DNA from: Streptomyces sp. NRRL F-6492
GTDB lineage: Bacteria > Actinomycetota > Actinomycetes > Streptomycetales > Streptomycetaceae
NCBI RefSeq assembly: GCF_001280125.1
Contig: NZ_LGEG01000256.1
Span: 1 to 64,000 of the forward strand
Length of the DNA: 64,000 bases
Reading direction: 5' to 3'
The position numbers and the translations under genes were made by a program. Position 1 is the stretch's first letter. Each line of letters begins with the position of its first letter. This document shows positions 29,701 through 37,662 of the stretch, piece after piece. The notes below the pieces were generated by a model. It saw only the letters and a list, made by a program, of their open reading frames with translations. It did no database searches and was not told the origin of the DNA.

Positions 29701-30730
29701 GGACGATCCGGCGGCCGGAGTGGGCCTGGAAGACGCGGTGCTGCTCGGCGTGCGACAGGCGCGCGTAGAGGGGGAGGACCTCGGTGTTGCGCAGGTTCCG
29801 CTTGAGCAGGGCGTCCGCCGTGTCGCGGATCTCGCGCTCGCCGGAGAGGAAGACCAGGACGTCGCCGGGGCCCTCGCCCTGGAGCTCGTCGACGGCGTCG
29901 CAGATCGCGGTGATCTGGTCCCGGTCGGACTCCTCGCCGTCCTCTTCGAGGAGCGGCCGGTAGCGCACCTCGACGGGATACGTGCGGCCGCTGACCTCGA
30001 CGATCGGGGCGTCCCCGAAGTGGCGGGAGAAGCGCTCCGGGTCGATGGTCGCGGAGGTGATCACGACCTTGAGGTCGGGGCGCTTCGGGAGCAGCTGGGC
30101 CAGGTAGCCGAGCAGGAAGTCGATGTTGAGGGACCGCTCGTGGGCCTCGTCGATGATGATCGTGTCGTACGCGCGCAGCTCGCGGTCCGTCTGGATCTCC
30201 GCGAGCAGGATGCCGTCCGTCATCAGCTTCACGAAGGTCGCGTCGGGGTTCACCTGGTCGGTGAAGCGGACCTTCCAGCCGACGGCCTCGCCGAGGGGGG
30301 TCCTCAGCTCCTCGGCGACCCGCTCGGCGACCGTGCGGGCGGCGATCCGGCGGGGCTGGGTGTGTCCGATCATGCCCCGGACGCCCCGGCCCAGCTCCAT
30401 GCAGATCTTCGGGATCTGGGTGGTCTTCCCGGAGCCCGTCTCACCGGCGACGATCACGACCTGGTGGTCGCGTATCGCCTCCAGGATCTCGTCCTTCTTC
30501 TGCGAGACGGGGAGCTGTTCGGGGTACGTGACGGCGGGCACGCGCGCGGCGCGCGCGTCGACGCGCTCCTTGGCCTTGGCCGCCTCTGCGGCGATCTCGT
30601 CCAGGACGGCCGCGCGGGCCTCGGGCTTGCGGATGCGGCGGGCGCCTTCGAGACGGCGGCCGAGCCGGTGGGAGTCCCGCAGCGAGACCCCGGCCAGGAC
30701 GGACTGGAGGGCGGCGAAGGAAGTAGACAT
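26792..30730 (-). CDS. hrpA: ATP-dependent RNA helicase HrpA (DEAH box)
   Basis: 1312 residues, full family length. Walker A GETGSGKT at residues 96-103, DEAH box near 193 (IIIDEAHERSLN), SAT motif (VITSATIDPERF) and the C-terminal helicase motif GRCGRT (QRKGRCGRTSDGICVRLY). A helicase-associated domain, an OB-fold part and the large DUF3418 C-terminal domain typical of HrpA follow. It remodels structured RNA and ribosome complexes in the cytosol. The gene is divergent from a small secreted-protein gene. Confidence 0.95.
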   Translation of the reverse strand: MSTSFAALQSVLAGVSLRDSHRLGRRLEGARRIRKPEARAAVLDEIAAEAAKAKERVDARAARVPAVTYPEQLPVSQKKDEILEAIRDHQVVIVAGETGSGKTTQIPKICMELGRGVRGMIGHTQPRRIAARTVAERVAEELRTPLGEAVGWKVRFTDQVNPDATFVKLMTDGILLAEIQTDRELRAYDTIIIDEAHERSLNIDFLLGYLAQLLPKRPDLKVVITSATIDPERFSRHFGDAPIVEVSGRTYPVEVRYRPLLEEDGEESDRDQITAICDAVDELQGEGPGDVLVFLSGEREIRDTADALLKRNLRNTEVLPLYARLSHAEQHRVFQAHSGRRIVLATNVAETSLTVPGIKYVIDPGTARISRYSHRTKVQRLPIEPVSQASANQRKGRCGRTSDGICVRLYSEDDFLSRPEFTDAEILRTNLASVILQMTAAGLGDIEKFPFIDPPDHRNIRDGVQLLQELGAIDPAEKDPKKRLTQQGRKLSQLPVDPRLARMVLEADRNGCVREVMVIAAALSIQDPRERPAEKQAQADQQHARFKDETSDFLAYLNLWRYVREQQKERGSSSFRRMCKQEYLNFLRIREWQDIYAQLRTVAKQMGIHLNEEDAPEQSVHVSLLAGLLSHIGLKDVKDGAKNDYLGARSAKFAIFPGSALFKKPPRFVMSAELVETSRLWARVNARIEPEWIEPLAQHLVKKTYSEPHWEKDQAAVMAFEKVTLYGVPIVADRKVNYGRIDPEVSRDLFIRNALVEGDWRTHHKFFADNRKLLTEVEELEHRARRRDILVDDETLFDFYDKRVPEHVVSGAHFDSWWKHKRHEEPEFLDFEREMLINEKAGAVTKDDYPDSWRQGPLKFRVTYQFEPGADADGVTVHIPLQVLNQVTDEGFEWQIPGLRAEVVTELIRSLPKPIRRHYVPAPNFAGRFLDTVVPVQEPLTTALARELQRMVGVPLTAEDFDWAKVPEHLKVTFRIVDERRRKLAEAKDLETLRLTLRPKARQALSKAAAAATGGPDGSGPSLERSGLKDWTIGTLTKVFETRRAGQPVKAYPALVDEGDGVAVRLFDTEAEQALAMWRGTRKLIMLNIPVNPAKFASDKLTNQQKLALSSNPHGSIQALFDDCATAAADKLIADHGGPAWDEESFRKLYDKVRADLVDTTVRTVGQVQQILAAWQACERRLKATGSPALLPNLQDVRAQLNWLVPAGFVTRTGLKRLPDLMRYLVAVDRRLQQMPTGVQRDTTRMEKVQEMQDEYAWLLEQLPKGRPVPAEVTDIRWMIEELRVSYFAHALGTAHPVSDKRIVKAIDAMAP

Positions 30731-30852
30731 ACGGAATCCAGGATCGCACCTGCGGACGAGAAGCGGCGAACCGATTTACGAGCGGCGCCCCGGGGCGTCC
30801 GCGCGGGGTGCGTACTATTTCGGGCACGTCGACCGGACCGGAGAGGTTTCGC

Positions 30853-31284
30853 ATGTTCCGCACCACCCGCGCGCCGGCGGCGTTCGCCGCGCTCCTGGGG
30901 CTGGTGCTGGGGCTTCTGGTGTGGGGTGCTCCCGGTGCGCGGGCCGCGACCGTCGTCTCCGTGCCCGCCGTTTCCACGACCGCCGTTTCCGTGCCCGCCG
31001 TTTCCACGACCGCCACCGCTTCCGCCGCCTCCGTGGTCTCCCTCCCGGGGGCCGCCGTGCCCGGCTGCGATCCGGGGGGCCGCCCCGCCGGCGCGGGGGC
31101 CGACGGCCCCGTCGTACCGCCGCGCGCGCACGGCTTCGCGGAGCTGCTGCCCGCCCTCGCCGCCGACCGGGCGCCGGGCGGGGACCGGCCCGTGGACGCG
31201 GCCGGCCGGGTGCCGGCGCCGGGACGGGAGCCGCCCGACCTCGTACCGCCGTCGCCGGTGGAGCTGTCGGTCCTGAGGGTGTAG
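30853..31284 (+). CDS. Small secreted protein, Pro/Ala-rich
   Basis: 143 residues from ATG 30853, with GGAGAGG upstream. A signal peptide (TTRAPAAFAALLGLVLGLLVWGAPGARA) is followed by internal repeats of VPAVSTTAVS type encoded by a duplicated ~24-bp DNA unit, and a Pro-rich tail with one Cys (AVPGCDPGG). It lies just upstream of the DsbA/CcdA genes. Function unknown. Confidence 0.7.
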   Translation: MFRTTRAPAAFAALLGLVLGLLVWGAPGARAATVVSVPAVSTTAVSVPAVSTTATASAASVVSLPGAAVPGCDPGGRPAGAGADGPVVPPRAHGFAELLPALAADRAPGGDRPVDAAGRVPAPGREPPDLVPPSPVELSVLRV

Positions 31285-31343
31285 ACGGCCGGCCCTCCTC
31301 CGCCGTCCTCTTCTCTCCCCTCGTCGTTCAGGAGCGCTTCCGC

Positions 31344-32240
31344 ATGTCCACGTCCACCTCCGCGTCCTCCAGGTCCAAGCCGGTCGCGATCGTCGCCGGA
31401 GTGGCGGCCGCCGCCGTGCTGCTCGGCGTCGTCTCGTACACCGCCACCAAGCCCTCGCCCCCCGGCGCCTCCGGCGCGTCCGCCGCCGCGGAGGTCTCCG
31501 CCGACCCGTCCGCCGGCGTCTATCCCGAGCTGGAGGCGTACGCCCGCCGCGATGCCTCCGACGGACTCGCCCTGGGCCGGGCCGACGCGCCCGTGGTGCT
31601 CATCGAGTACGCGGACTTCAAGTGCGGCTACTGCGGGAAGTTCGCCCGGGACACCGAGCCGCTCCTGGTGGAGAAGTACGTGGAGAACGGGACCCTGCGC
31701 ATCGAGTGGCGGAACTTCCCGATCTTCGGCGAGGAGTCCGAGGCCGTCGCCCGCGCCTCCTGGGCGGCCGGGCAGCAGGGCTGCTTCTGGGAGTTCCACC
31801 GGGCCGCCTACGCGGAGGGCGCCAAGGAGCAGGGCTACGGGAAGGACCGGCTCGCCGCCCTCGCGAAGGAGGCGGGCGTCCCCGACGCGGCCCGGTTCGC
31901 GAAGGACACCGAGGGGCAGGCGGCCCGCACGGCCGTCCGGAAGGACCAGGACCAGGGGTACGCGCTCGGCGCCACCTCCACCCCCTCCTTCCTCGTCAAC
32001 GGCCGCCCGATCGCGGGCGCGCAGCCCCTGGAGACCTTCACGGAGGCGATCGAGGCGGCGGCGAGGACGGCGAAGAAGCCCGTGAAGCCGTCGGGGGCCG
32101 GGGCGGGTGCCGAGGGCGGGTCCGGTGCCGAGTCGGGGGCCGGGAACGGGTCCGGGGCCGGTGTCGAGTCCAAGGCCGGGAACGGGTCCGGGGCCGGTGT
32201 CGAGTCCAAGGCCGGGAACGGGTCCGGGGCCGGGCGGTGA
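31344..32240 (+). CDS. DsbA-family thioredoxin-like protein, membrane-anchored
   Basis: 298 residues from ATG 31344, with AGGAGC upstream. An N-terminal signal anchor (VAIVAGVAAAAVLLGVVSY) places the rest outside the membrane. The DsbA-like thioredoxin fold carries the active site FKCGYCGKF and the cis-Pro loop TSTPSFLVNG. It probably forms or isomerises disulfides in exported proteins, with the overlapping CcdA-like gene supplying electrons. The C-terminal 60 residues are a Gly/Ser/Ala-rich repeat tail (unit AGNGSGAGVESK, about three copies). Confidence 0.9.
   Translation: MSTSTSASSRSKPVAIVAGVAAAAVLLGVVSYTATKPSPPGASGASAAAEVSADPSAGVYPELEAYARRDASDGLALGRADAPVVLIEYADFKCGYCGKFARDTEPLLVEKYVENGTLRIEWRNFPIFGEESEAVARASWAAGQQGCFWEFHRAAYAEGAKEQGYGKDRLAALAKEAGVPDAARFAKDTEGQAARTAVRKDQDQGYALGATSTPSFLVNGRPIAGAQPLETFTEAIEAAARTAKKPVKPSGAGAGAEGGSGAESGAGNGSGAGVESKAGNGSGAGVESKAGNGSGAGR
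32125..32235 (+). repeat. 36-bp coding repeats at the 3' end of the DsbA-like gene
   Basis: Two exact 36-bp units plus a truncated third encode AGNGSGAGVESK segments; the repeat runs to within 5 bp of the stop. Confidence 0.8.
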
Positions 32241-33079
32241 CCTCCGGCATCGGCTACTTCGCCGCCTTCCTCGGCGGACTGCTCGCCCTGCTCAGCCCGT
32301 GCAGCGCCCTGCTGCTCCCGGCCTTCTTCGCGTATTCCATCGACACGCGCGCGAAGCTGGTCGCCAGGACCGGCATCCTCTACGCGGGTCTGGCGACCAC
32401 CCTCATCCCGCTCGGCGCGGCCGGCTCCTTCGCGGGCCGGTTCTTCTACGGCCACCGGGACCTGCTCGTCACGGTCGGCGGCTGGCTGATCGTCGGGCTC
32501 GGCGTCCTCCAGGTCCTCGGCCTGGGCTTCGCCTCCCGCCGGATCGCGGAGGCGAGCGGCCGCATCCGGCCCACCTCGGCGCTCTCCGTCTACGCCCTGG
32601 GCCTGGTCTACGGCCTGGCGGGCTTCTGCGCGGGCCCGATCCTCGGCAGCGTCCTGACGGTGGCGGCGCTGAGCGGCAGCCCGGCGTACGGGGGGCTGCT
32701 CCTCGCGGTGTACGCGCTCGGGATGGCGGTGCCGCTGTTCGTCCTGGCGCTGCTCTGGGAGCGGTACGACCTGGGCCGGCGACGCTGGCTGCGCGGGCGG
32801 CCCCTCCGGATCGGCCGGCTCACGCTCCACTCGACCTCGGTCCTCTCGGGCCTCTTCTTCGTCGCCCTGGGCGCGCTGTTCCTGGTCTTCGACGGGACGA
32901 CCGCGCTGCCGGGACTGCTGTCGGTCGACGACTCGTTCGCCGTGGAGGAGCGGGTGGCCTCCCTCGGCCGGGCGGTGCCGGACTGGGCGCTGCTCGTCGC
33001 GGTCGTGGCCGTGGTGGCGGCGGCGTTCGCGGTGCGGGGCCGGCGGGGGAGCCGTACGGGGGAGCGCGAGGAGGCGTGA
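32237..33079 (+). CDS. CcdA-family thiol-reduction membrane protein
   Basis: 280 residues from GTG 32237, which overlaps the DsbA-like stop (GTGA), so the two are coupled. Six or seven transmembrane segments. The redox Cys pair typical of CcdA/DsbD is represented by SPCSALLLPAF in the first and GFCAGPILGSV in the fourth segment. CcdA proteins carry reducing electrons from cytosolic thioredoxin across the membrane, here presumably to the DsbA-like partner. A role in cytochrome c maturation is possible but no other ccm/ccs genes are near. Confidence 0.9.
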   Translation: MTSGIGYFAAFLGGLLALLSPCSALLLPAFFAYSIDTRAKLVARTGILYAGLATTLIPLGAAGSFAGRFFYGHRDLLVTVGGWLIVGLGVLQVLGLGFASRRIAEASGRIRPTSALSVYALGLVYGLAGFCAGPILGSVLTVAALSGSPAYGGLLLAVYALGMAVPLFVLALLWERYDLGRRRWLRGRPLRIGRLTLHSTSVLSGLFFVALGALFLVFDGTTALPGLLSVDDSFAVEERVASLGRAVPDWALLVAVVAVVAAAFAVRGRRGSRTGEREEA

Positions 33080-33184
33080 CGGGCGCGGGGGAGGGGCGCG
33101 GGCCCTTCCCCGTACCGCCGTCGTCCTCCGGAGAGCTGTGCGCTGAGCTTCTGAGGACTCTTCGGAACCCCTTCAGAACACGAC

Positions 33185-33214
33185 GAAGGCCCCGTTCTTT
33201 CGAACGGGGCCTTC
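33185..33214 (-). terminator. Terminator of the Glu-Asp-Phe tRNA operon
   Basis: 13-bp stem GAAGGCCCCGTTC / GAACGGGGCCTTC, 7 bp downstream of tRNA-Phe on the minus strand; it may also end the CcdA transcript. Confidence 0.8.
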
Positions 33215-33220
33215 TTTCTG

Positions 33221-33294
33221 TGGCTGGGGCCGGGGTCGAACCGGCGACCTATCGCTTTTCAGGCGATCGCTCGTACCAACTGAGCTACCCAGCC
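33221..33294 (-). tRNA. tRNA-Phe (anticodon GAA)
   Basis: 74 nt, GGCTGGG ... CCCAGCC plus A; loop CTGAAAA gives GAA. Last of three tRNAs on one minus-strand transcript. Confidence 0.95.
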
Positions 33295-33316
33295 ACGAGA
33301 CCGTTTCCGGTCTCAG

Positions 33317-33390
33317 CGATCCTGACGGGACTTGAACCCGCGACCTCCACCTTGACAGGGTGGCGAGCTAACCAACTGCTCCACAGGACC
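33317..33390 (-). tRNA. tRNA-Asp (anticodon GTC), second copy
   Basis: 74 nt, identical to the copy at 26541-26614; middle gene of the Glu-Asp-Phe cluster. Confidence 0.95.
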
Positions 33391-33429
33391 TTGTGCGGTG
33401 CGAAACAAGTCTCGCACACGTTTGTAGCG

Positions 33430-33502
33430 TGCCCCCAACGGGATTCGAACCCGTGCTACCGCCTTGAAAGGGCGGCGTCCTGGGCCACTAGACGATGAGG
33501 GC
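33430..33502 (-). tRNA. tRNA-Glu (anticodon TTC)
   Basis: 73 nt, GCCCTCA ... TGGGGGC plus A; loop CTTTCAA gives TTC. First gene of the cluster; the acceptor stem contains T-G wobble pairing. Confidence 0.93.
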
Positions 33503-33607
33503 TAGAGGCTCACCTGGGCGCTTCATCAGCGCGTCGGGGACGTGAGAAGCATATGGGATGCCGGCCGCTATCGCCAAAACGGTTTCCGCCCGGGGGAGAA
33601 TGGGTGC

Positions 33608-33958
33608 GTGCTGGAGATGACGCGCGAGGAGTTCGAGGAGCTTGTCGCCGAAGCCCTGGACCGGATCCCGCCGGAGCTGACGCGGCTGATGGACAACGTC
33701 GCCGTGTTCGTGGAGGACGAGCCGCCCTCCGACGATCCCGAGCTGCTCGGGCTCTACGAGGGGACGCCGCTGACCGAGCGGGGCGAGTGGTACGCCGGGG
33801 TGCTCCCGGACCGGATCACGATCTACCGGGGGCCGACGCTGCGGATGTGCGAGTCGCGCGAGGACGTGGTCGCGGAGACCGAGATCACGGTGGTGCACGA
33901 GATCGCCCACCACTTCGGCATCGACGACGAACGGCTCCACGCGCTGGGCTACGGCTGA
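33608..33958 (+). CDS. Zincin-like metallopeptidase family protein
   Basis: 116 residues from GTG 33608 (ribosome binding site GGGGGAG); ATG 33617 is a possible alternative. The family hallmark is complete: an N-terminal EEFEELVAEALDRIPPEL, the middle LYEGTPLTERG, RITIYRGP and the zinc motif VVHEIAHHFGIDDERLHALG (HExxH with a third acidic ligand). Small cytosolic proteins of this group are predicted metalloproteases with unknown substrates. Confidence 0.88.
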   Translation: MLEMTREEFEELVAEALDRIPPELTRLMDNVAVFVEDEPPSDDPELLGLYEGTPLTERGEWYAGVLPDRITIYRGPTLRMCESREDVVAETEITVVHEIAHHFGIDDERLHALGYG

Positions 33959-34156
33959 CGGTTGGGGCCGGTGCCGGGAGCGCGGCCGGGGGCGTGGCCG
34001 ACGGTTGCGGTCGGCGGGTGCGCTCCGGGTGCGCCGACCGGGTGAGAGGGCGGGCTCCGTTTCCCTTGCGCGGGGGCCCGTGTCCCTTGCGGGGCCGGGG
34101 GAGTTGGGCAGTGCGACGCGTTCCGTTCCTGCCTGTTGTGTCCTGGAGGTGCCCCC

Positions 34157-34846
34157 GTGCGCCATTTGCCCACCCCGGCGAGATGGGTCGCCGCCGCGCT
34201 GACCGTCGCGGCCTGTGCCGGACTGAGCGGCTGTATGAGTGTGAGCGACGACGGGGCGAAGCCGGGGCCCGGCGCCTCCGGGGGGAAGCGGGGCGTGGCG
34301 GCCGAGTCCGACGGCGGCAGGGGCCTCCCGGACGGGGGCGGCGGCTCCTGGAACGGCCTCCCGGACGGGGGCGGGCCCGAGGTGACCGGATCGGGCAAGG
34401 AGACCCCGGTGCCGAGCGGCTCGCCGTCCGGCAGCGCGCAGCCCACGGAGGGCGCGGTCCTGCCCGGCACCGGCCCTTCGGCCGGCACGGCGAAGCCGCA
34501 GCCGACCGGAGGCGGTCGCGAGGAGCCGAGCGGCGGTGCGGGCGGTGGCGGGAGCGGCGGCGGCGGGGGCGGGAGCGCGGGCGGCGGGACCGGTGGTGTC
34601 GGCGGCGGGACCGGCGGGCCGGGCGGCGGCGGGAGCACGCCCACTCCGGAGCCGACGCAGCCGCCCGTCGAGCCCACGCCGGAGCCGCCGGTCCCGACCC
34701 CGGAGCCGACGCCCGAGCCGACCTCCGACCCCACCGACCCGCCGGCGTCCGGTCCCGACGTCCAGATGGGTGCCGTGCGGGCCGCGGCGGAGGGGGAGGG
34801 CGCGACCCCGGAACCGGCGGCGTCTCCGCAGGTGGGACCGGTGTGA
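34157..34846 (+). CDS. Gly/Pro-rich lipoprotein
   Basis: 229 residues from GTG 34157, with GGAGGT 6 nt upstream. Lipoprotein signal peptide with lipobox LSGC (VAACAGLSGCMSV). The rest is low complexity: Gly-rich (~100-140) and then a PEPT/PTPEP repeat (~150-200) that looks like a wall-spanning stalk. No folded domain is seen. Function unknown. Confidence 0.75.
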   Translation: MRHLPTPARWVAAALTVAACAGLSGCMSVSDDGAKPGPGASGGKRGVAAESDGGRGLPDGGGGSWNGLPDGGGPEVTGSGKETPVPSGSPSGSAQPTEGAVLPGTGPSAGTAKPQPTGGGREEPSGGAGGGGSGGGGGGSAGGGTGGVGGGTGGPGGGGSTPTPEPTQPPVEPTPEPPVPTPEPTPEPTSDPTDPPASGPDVQMGAVRAAAEGEGATPEPAASPQVGPV

Positions 34847-35045
34847 CGGAGTCCGATTTGCCATAGGTGGGGGAGGGTGCGTATGGTGGTAGATCGTTTG
34901 ATCCCATTGCCCGGCGCCGACACAGAAGAGCGCCGTGTGGCGCGTACTCTCCCTAGCCGTGGCTGGACCGCATCGAGGCGGTCGATTTGCGAAAACACGG
35001 AGTTGACGGGCGCGTGCCGAGACTCCGGAAGGTTTCGCATTTCGC
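34847..35045 (+). promoter_or_regulatory. Leader region of the DEAD-box helicase gene
   Basis: 200 bp without a gene. GGAAGG at 35029-35034 lies 11 nt before the ATG and is a plausible ribosome binding site. A duplicated TTTCGCAT (TTTCGCATTTCGCAT, 35033-35047) spans the start codon. Helicase genes of this type are often cold-induced through long leaders, which is not testable from sequence. Confidence 0.4.
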
Positions 35046-36989
35046 ATGTCCATTTTCAGTTCTGACCACGCCGTCATGCCCGAGAACGACGAGATCGTCG
35101 AGGCCACCGAGACCGTCGCGATCGAGGCCGAGGCCCAGGCCCTCATCGAGGCCGAGGCCGACGTCCTCGCCGAGGACGTGACCGAGGACGACGACTCCGC
35201 CGAGGAGCCCGCCGAGCCCACGATCACCTTCGCGGACCTCGGTCTGCCCGAGGGCGTCGTGCGCAAGCTCGCGCAGAACGGCGTGACCACCCCCTTCCCG
35301 ATCCAGGCGGCGACCATCCCGGACGCCCTGGCCGGCAAGGACATCCTCGGCCGCGGCCGCACCGGCTCCGGCAAGACCCTCTCCTTCGGTCTGCCGCTCC
35401 TGGCCACCCTGGCGGGCGGCCACACCGACAAGAAGAAGCCCCGCGGCATCATCCTCACCCCGACCCGTGAGCTCGCGATGCAGGTCGCGGACGCCCTCCA
35501 GCCCTACGGCGACGTGCTCGGCCTCAAGATGAAGGTCGTCTGCGGCGGTACGTCCATGGGCAACCAGATCTACGCCCTGGAGCGCGGCGTCGACATCCTC
35601 GTCGCCACCCCGGGCCGTCTCCGCGACATCATCAACCGCGGCGCCTGCTCCCTCGAGGCCGTCCAGATCGCCGTCCTCGACGAGGCCGACCAGATGGCCG
35701 ACCTGGGCTTCCTGCCCGAGGTCACCGAGCTGCTCGACCAGGTCCCGACCGGCGGCCAGCGCCTCCTCTTCTCCGCCACCCTGGAGAACGAGATCGACAG
35801 CCTGGTCAAGCGCTACCTGGTGGACCCCGTCACGCACGAGGTCGACCCGTCCGCCGGTGCCGTCACCACCATGACCCACCACGTCCTCGTCGTGAAGCCG
35901 AAGGACAAGGCCCCGGTCACCGCCGCGATCGCCGCCCGCAAGGGCCGCACGATCATCTTCGTCCGCACCCAGCTGGGCGCCGACCGCATCGCCGAGCAGC
36001 TGCAGGACACCGGCGTCAAGGCCGACGCCCTGCACGGCGGCATGACGCAGGGCGCCCGTACGCGGGTCCTCGACGACTTCAAGAAGGGCTACGTCAACGC
36101 GCTCGTCGCGACCGACGTCGCCGCCCGAGGCATCCACGTCGACGGCATCGACCTGGTCCTGAACGTGGACCCGGCCGGTGACCACAAGGACTACCTGCAC
36201 CGCTCGGGCCGCACCGCCCGTGCCGGCCGCTCCGGCGTCGTGGTCTCCCTGGCCCTGCCGCACCAGCGCCGCCAGATCTTCCGTCTGATGGAGGACGCGG
36301 GCGTCGACGCCTCGCGCCACATCGTCGGCGGGGCCGGCGCCTTCGACCCGGAGGTCGCCGAGATCACCGGCGCCCGTTCGCTGACCGAGGTCCAGGCCGA
36401 CTCCGCGAACAACTCCGCCAAGCAGGCCGAGCGTGAGGTCGTCGACCTCACCAAGCAGCTGGAGCGCCTCCAGCGCCGGGCCGTCGAGCTCCGCGAGGAG
36501 GCCGACCGCCTGGTGGCCCGCGCCGCCCGCGAGCGCGGCGAGGACCCGGAGGCGGCCGTGGCCGAGGTGACCGAGGCCGCCGAGGCCGAGGTCGCGGCGG
36601 CGGCCGTGGAGGCCGAGCGCGCCGCGCGTGCCGAGGAGCGCCGCGAGGAGCGTCCGTCCTTCCGCGACGAGCGGGGCAACTTCGAGCGCCGCGACCGTGG
36701 CGGCGACCGGGGCGACCGTGGTGGTTTCCGCGGTGGCGACCGCGGTGGCGACCGTGGCGGCCGTCCCTTCGAGCGTCGTGACAACGACCGTCCGTCCGGC
36801 GGGTTCCGTCGTGACGACCGTCCGTCGGGTGGTTTCAACCGCGACGACCGCGGTGGCCGTTCTTTCGAGCGTCGTGACAACGACCGTCCGTCCGGCGGGT
36901 TCCGTCGTGACGACCGTCCGTCGGGTGGTTTCAACCGCGACGACCGTGGCGGCCGACGACCGCGGCGGCCGTCCCTTCGAGCGTCGTGA
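35046..36989 (+). CDS. DEAD-box RNA helicase with frameshifted RGG-type tail
   Basis: As read, 647 residues. Q motif FPIQAATIP, Walker A RTGSGKT (105-111), DEAD at 212-215 (VLDEADQMADLG), SAT (LFSATL) and HRSGRTARAG are intact, so the helicase core is functional. The tail has an acidic/Ala coiled part (~440-530) and then RGG-like repeats of RDDRPSGGFNRDDRGG type that bind RNA. Around base 36951 one extra C (GGCGGCCGACGAC instead of GGCGGCGACGAC) shifts the frame: the product ends RPRRPSLRAS at 36989, while the repeat pattern goes on in the +1 frame to 37185. This is either a sequencing error or a real change in a slippage-prone repeat. Confidence 0.9.
   Translation: MSIFSSDHAVMPENDEIVEATETVAIEAEAQALIEAEADVLAEDVTEDDDSAEEPAEPTITFADLGLPEGVVRKLAQNGVTTPFPIQAATIPDALAGKDILGRGRTGSGKTLSFGLPLLATLAGGHTDKKKPRGIILTPTRELAMQVADALQPYGDVLGLKMKVVCGGTSMGNQIYALERGVDILVATPGRLRDIINRGACSLEAVQIAVLDEADQMADLGFLPEVTELLDQVPTGGQRLLFSATLENEIDSLVKRYLVDPVTHEVDPSAGAVTTMTHHVLVVKPKDKAPVTAAIAARKGRTIIFVRTQLGADRIAEQLQDTGVKADALHGGMTQGARTRVLDDFKKGYVNALVATDVAARGIHVDGIDLVLNVDPAGDHKDYLHRSGRTARAGRSGVVVSLALPHQRRQIFRLMEDAGVDASRHIVGGAGAFDPEVAEITGARSLTEVQADSANNSAKQAEREVVDLTKQLERLQRRAVELREEADRLVARAARERGEDPEAAVAEVTEAAEAEVAAAAVEAERAARAEERREERPSFRDERGNFERRDRGGDRGDRGGFRGGDRGGDRGGRPFERRDNDRPSGGFRRDDRPSGGFNRDDRGGRSFERRDNDRPSGGFRRDDRPSGGFNRDDRGGRRPRRPSLRAS
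36700..36965 (+). repeat. Coding repeats for RGG/RDDRPSGGF units
   Basis: Two near-identical copies of a ~90-bp block (encoding RPFERRDNDRPSGGFRRDD-like units) and shorter GGCGACCGTGG repeats lie here; the frameshift falls at their edge. Confidence 0.8.
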
Positions 36990-37185
36990 CGACCGCCCCT
37001 CCGGCGGCCACCGGGGCAGCGACCGTCCGTTCAACCGCGACCGCCGCGACGACCGTCCGGCCGGCGGCTTCCGCTCCGGCGGCGACCGCCCGTACGGCCG
37101 CCGTGACGACCACCGCGGCTCCGGCCCGGCCGGCGGCTCCTTCGGCCGCCGCGACGACAAGCCGCGCTGGAAGCGCAACGGCTGA
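36950..37185 (+). pseudogene. Out-of-frame continuation of the helicase RGG tail
   Basis: In frame 1 the sequence reads DDRGGRPFERRDDRPSGG ... FGRRDDKPRWKRNG and stops at TGA 37183-37185, clearly the natural C-terminus of the helicase. Joining the frames gives a product of about 712 residues. Confidence 0.85.
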
Positions 37186-37205
37186 TCTCGCCTAGCACCC
37201 TGAAC

Positions 37206-37244
37206 CAGGGCCCGTACGAGCACTTCGGTGCCGTACGGGCCCTG
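37206..37244 (+). terminator. Helicase terminator
   Basis: 13-bp stem CAGGGCCCGTACG / CGTACGGGCCCTG with an inner GCAC-TTCG-GTGC hairpin, 21 bp after the natural stop at 37185. Confidence 0.85.
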
Positions 37245-37376
37245 TTTCATACGCCCGGACCCGAGCCCGCCGCCGACGGCCCGGCCCCTTCGTCCGGCCC
37301 GCAGCGCGCCCGGTGTCGGATACCCGATCGGCTCCGGGGATCTCTCGGGCTATGCTGCACGGGTGTGCTTGTCCAC

Positions 37377-37450
37377 GGGCCGTTAGCTCAATTGGTCAGA
37401 GCAGCGGACTTTTAATCCGTTGGTTGTGGGTTCGAGTCCCACACGGCCTA
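37377..37450 (+). tRNA. tRNA-Lys (anticodon TTT), left end of the island
   Basis: 74 nt, GGGCCGT ... ACGGCCT plus A, with a G1-T72 wobble; loop CTTTTAA gives TTT. -10-like TATGCT at 37351-37356. Its 3' half (from 37406) and 12 bp beyond are repeated exactly at 50431-50487, showing that this gene served as an integration site and is kept intact at the left end. Confidence 0.95.
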
Positions 37451-37462
37451 CCGAAAGGCGGG
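37406..37462 (+). repeat. Left attachment repeat (attL)
   Basis: 57 bp from GGACTTTTAATCC through GGCCTACCGAAAGGCGG, identical to the right copy; it lies within the intact tRNA-Lys and its 3' flank. Confidence 0.92.
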
Positions 37463-37487
37463 CCAGGGGAAACCCCTTGGCCTGTGG

Positions 37488-37527
37488 CGGAGCGCCCCGA
37501 CTGGTTTCCACCAGTCGGGGCGCTCCG
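37488..37527 (+). terminator. tRNA-Lys terminator
   Basis: 17-bp stem CGGAGCGCCCCGACTGG / CCAGTCGGGGCGCTCCG with a short loop. A similar but different hairpin follows the right repeat (50508-50549), consistent with element and chromosome each bringing their own terminator. Confidence 0.85.
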
Positions 37528-37662
37528 TCGTTTCAACGGGACCATCAGCTCTGCAACGTCCTCACGCGCACGCAGCGTCCTCGGTACCGTGCTGGTGACG
37601 AACTCTGCACGGACAGACCGGCGCACCCCGCACGGACGTCCGACGGTTGGGGAGGTGTCCTG

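Noticed and set aside
26519..31276. A 1585-codon open frame on the plus strand opposite hrpA
   Set aside because: It is antisense to the conserved hrpA gene and runs through a tRNA gene; its low-complexity Leu/Arg/Val composition is an artefact of GC-rich codons on the other strand.
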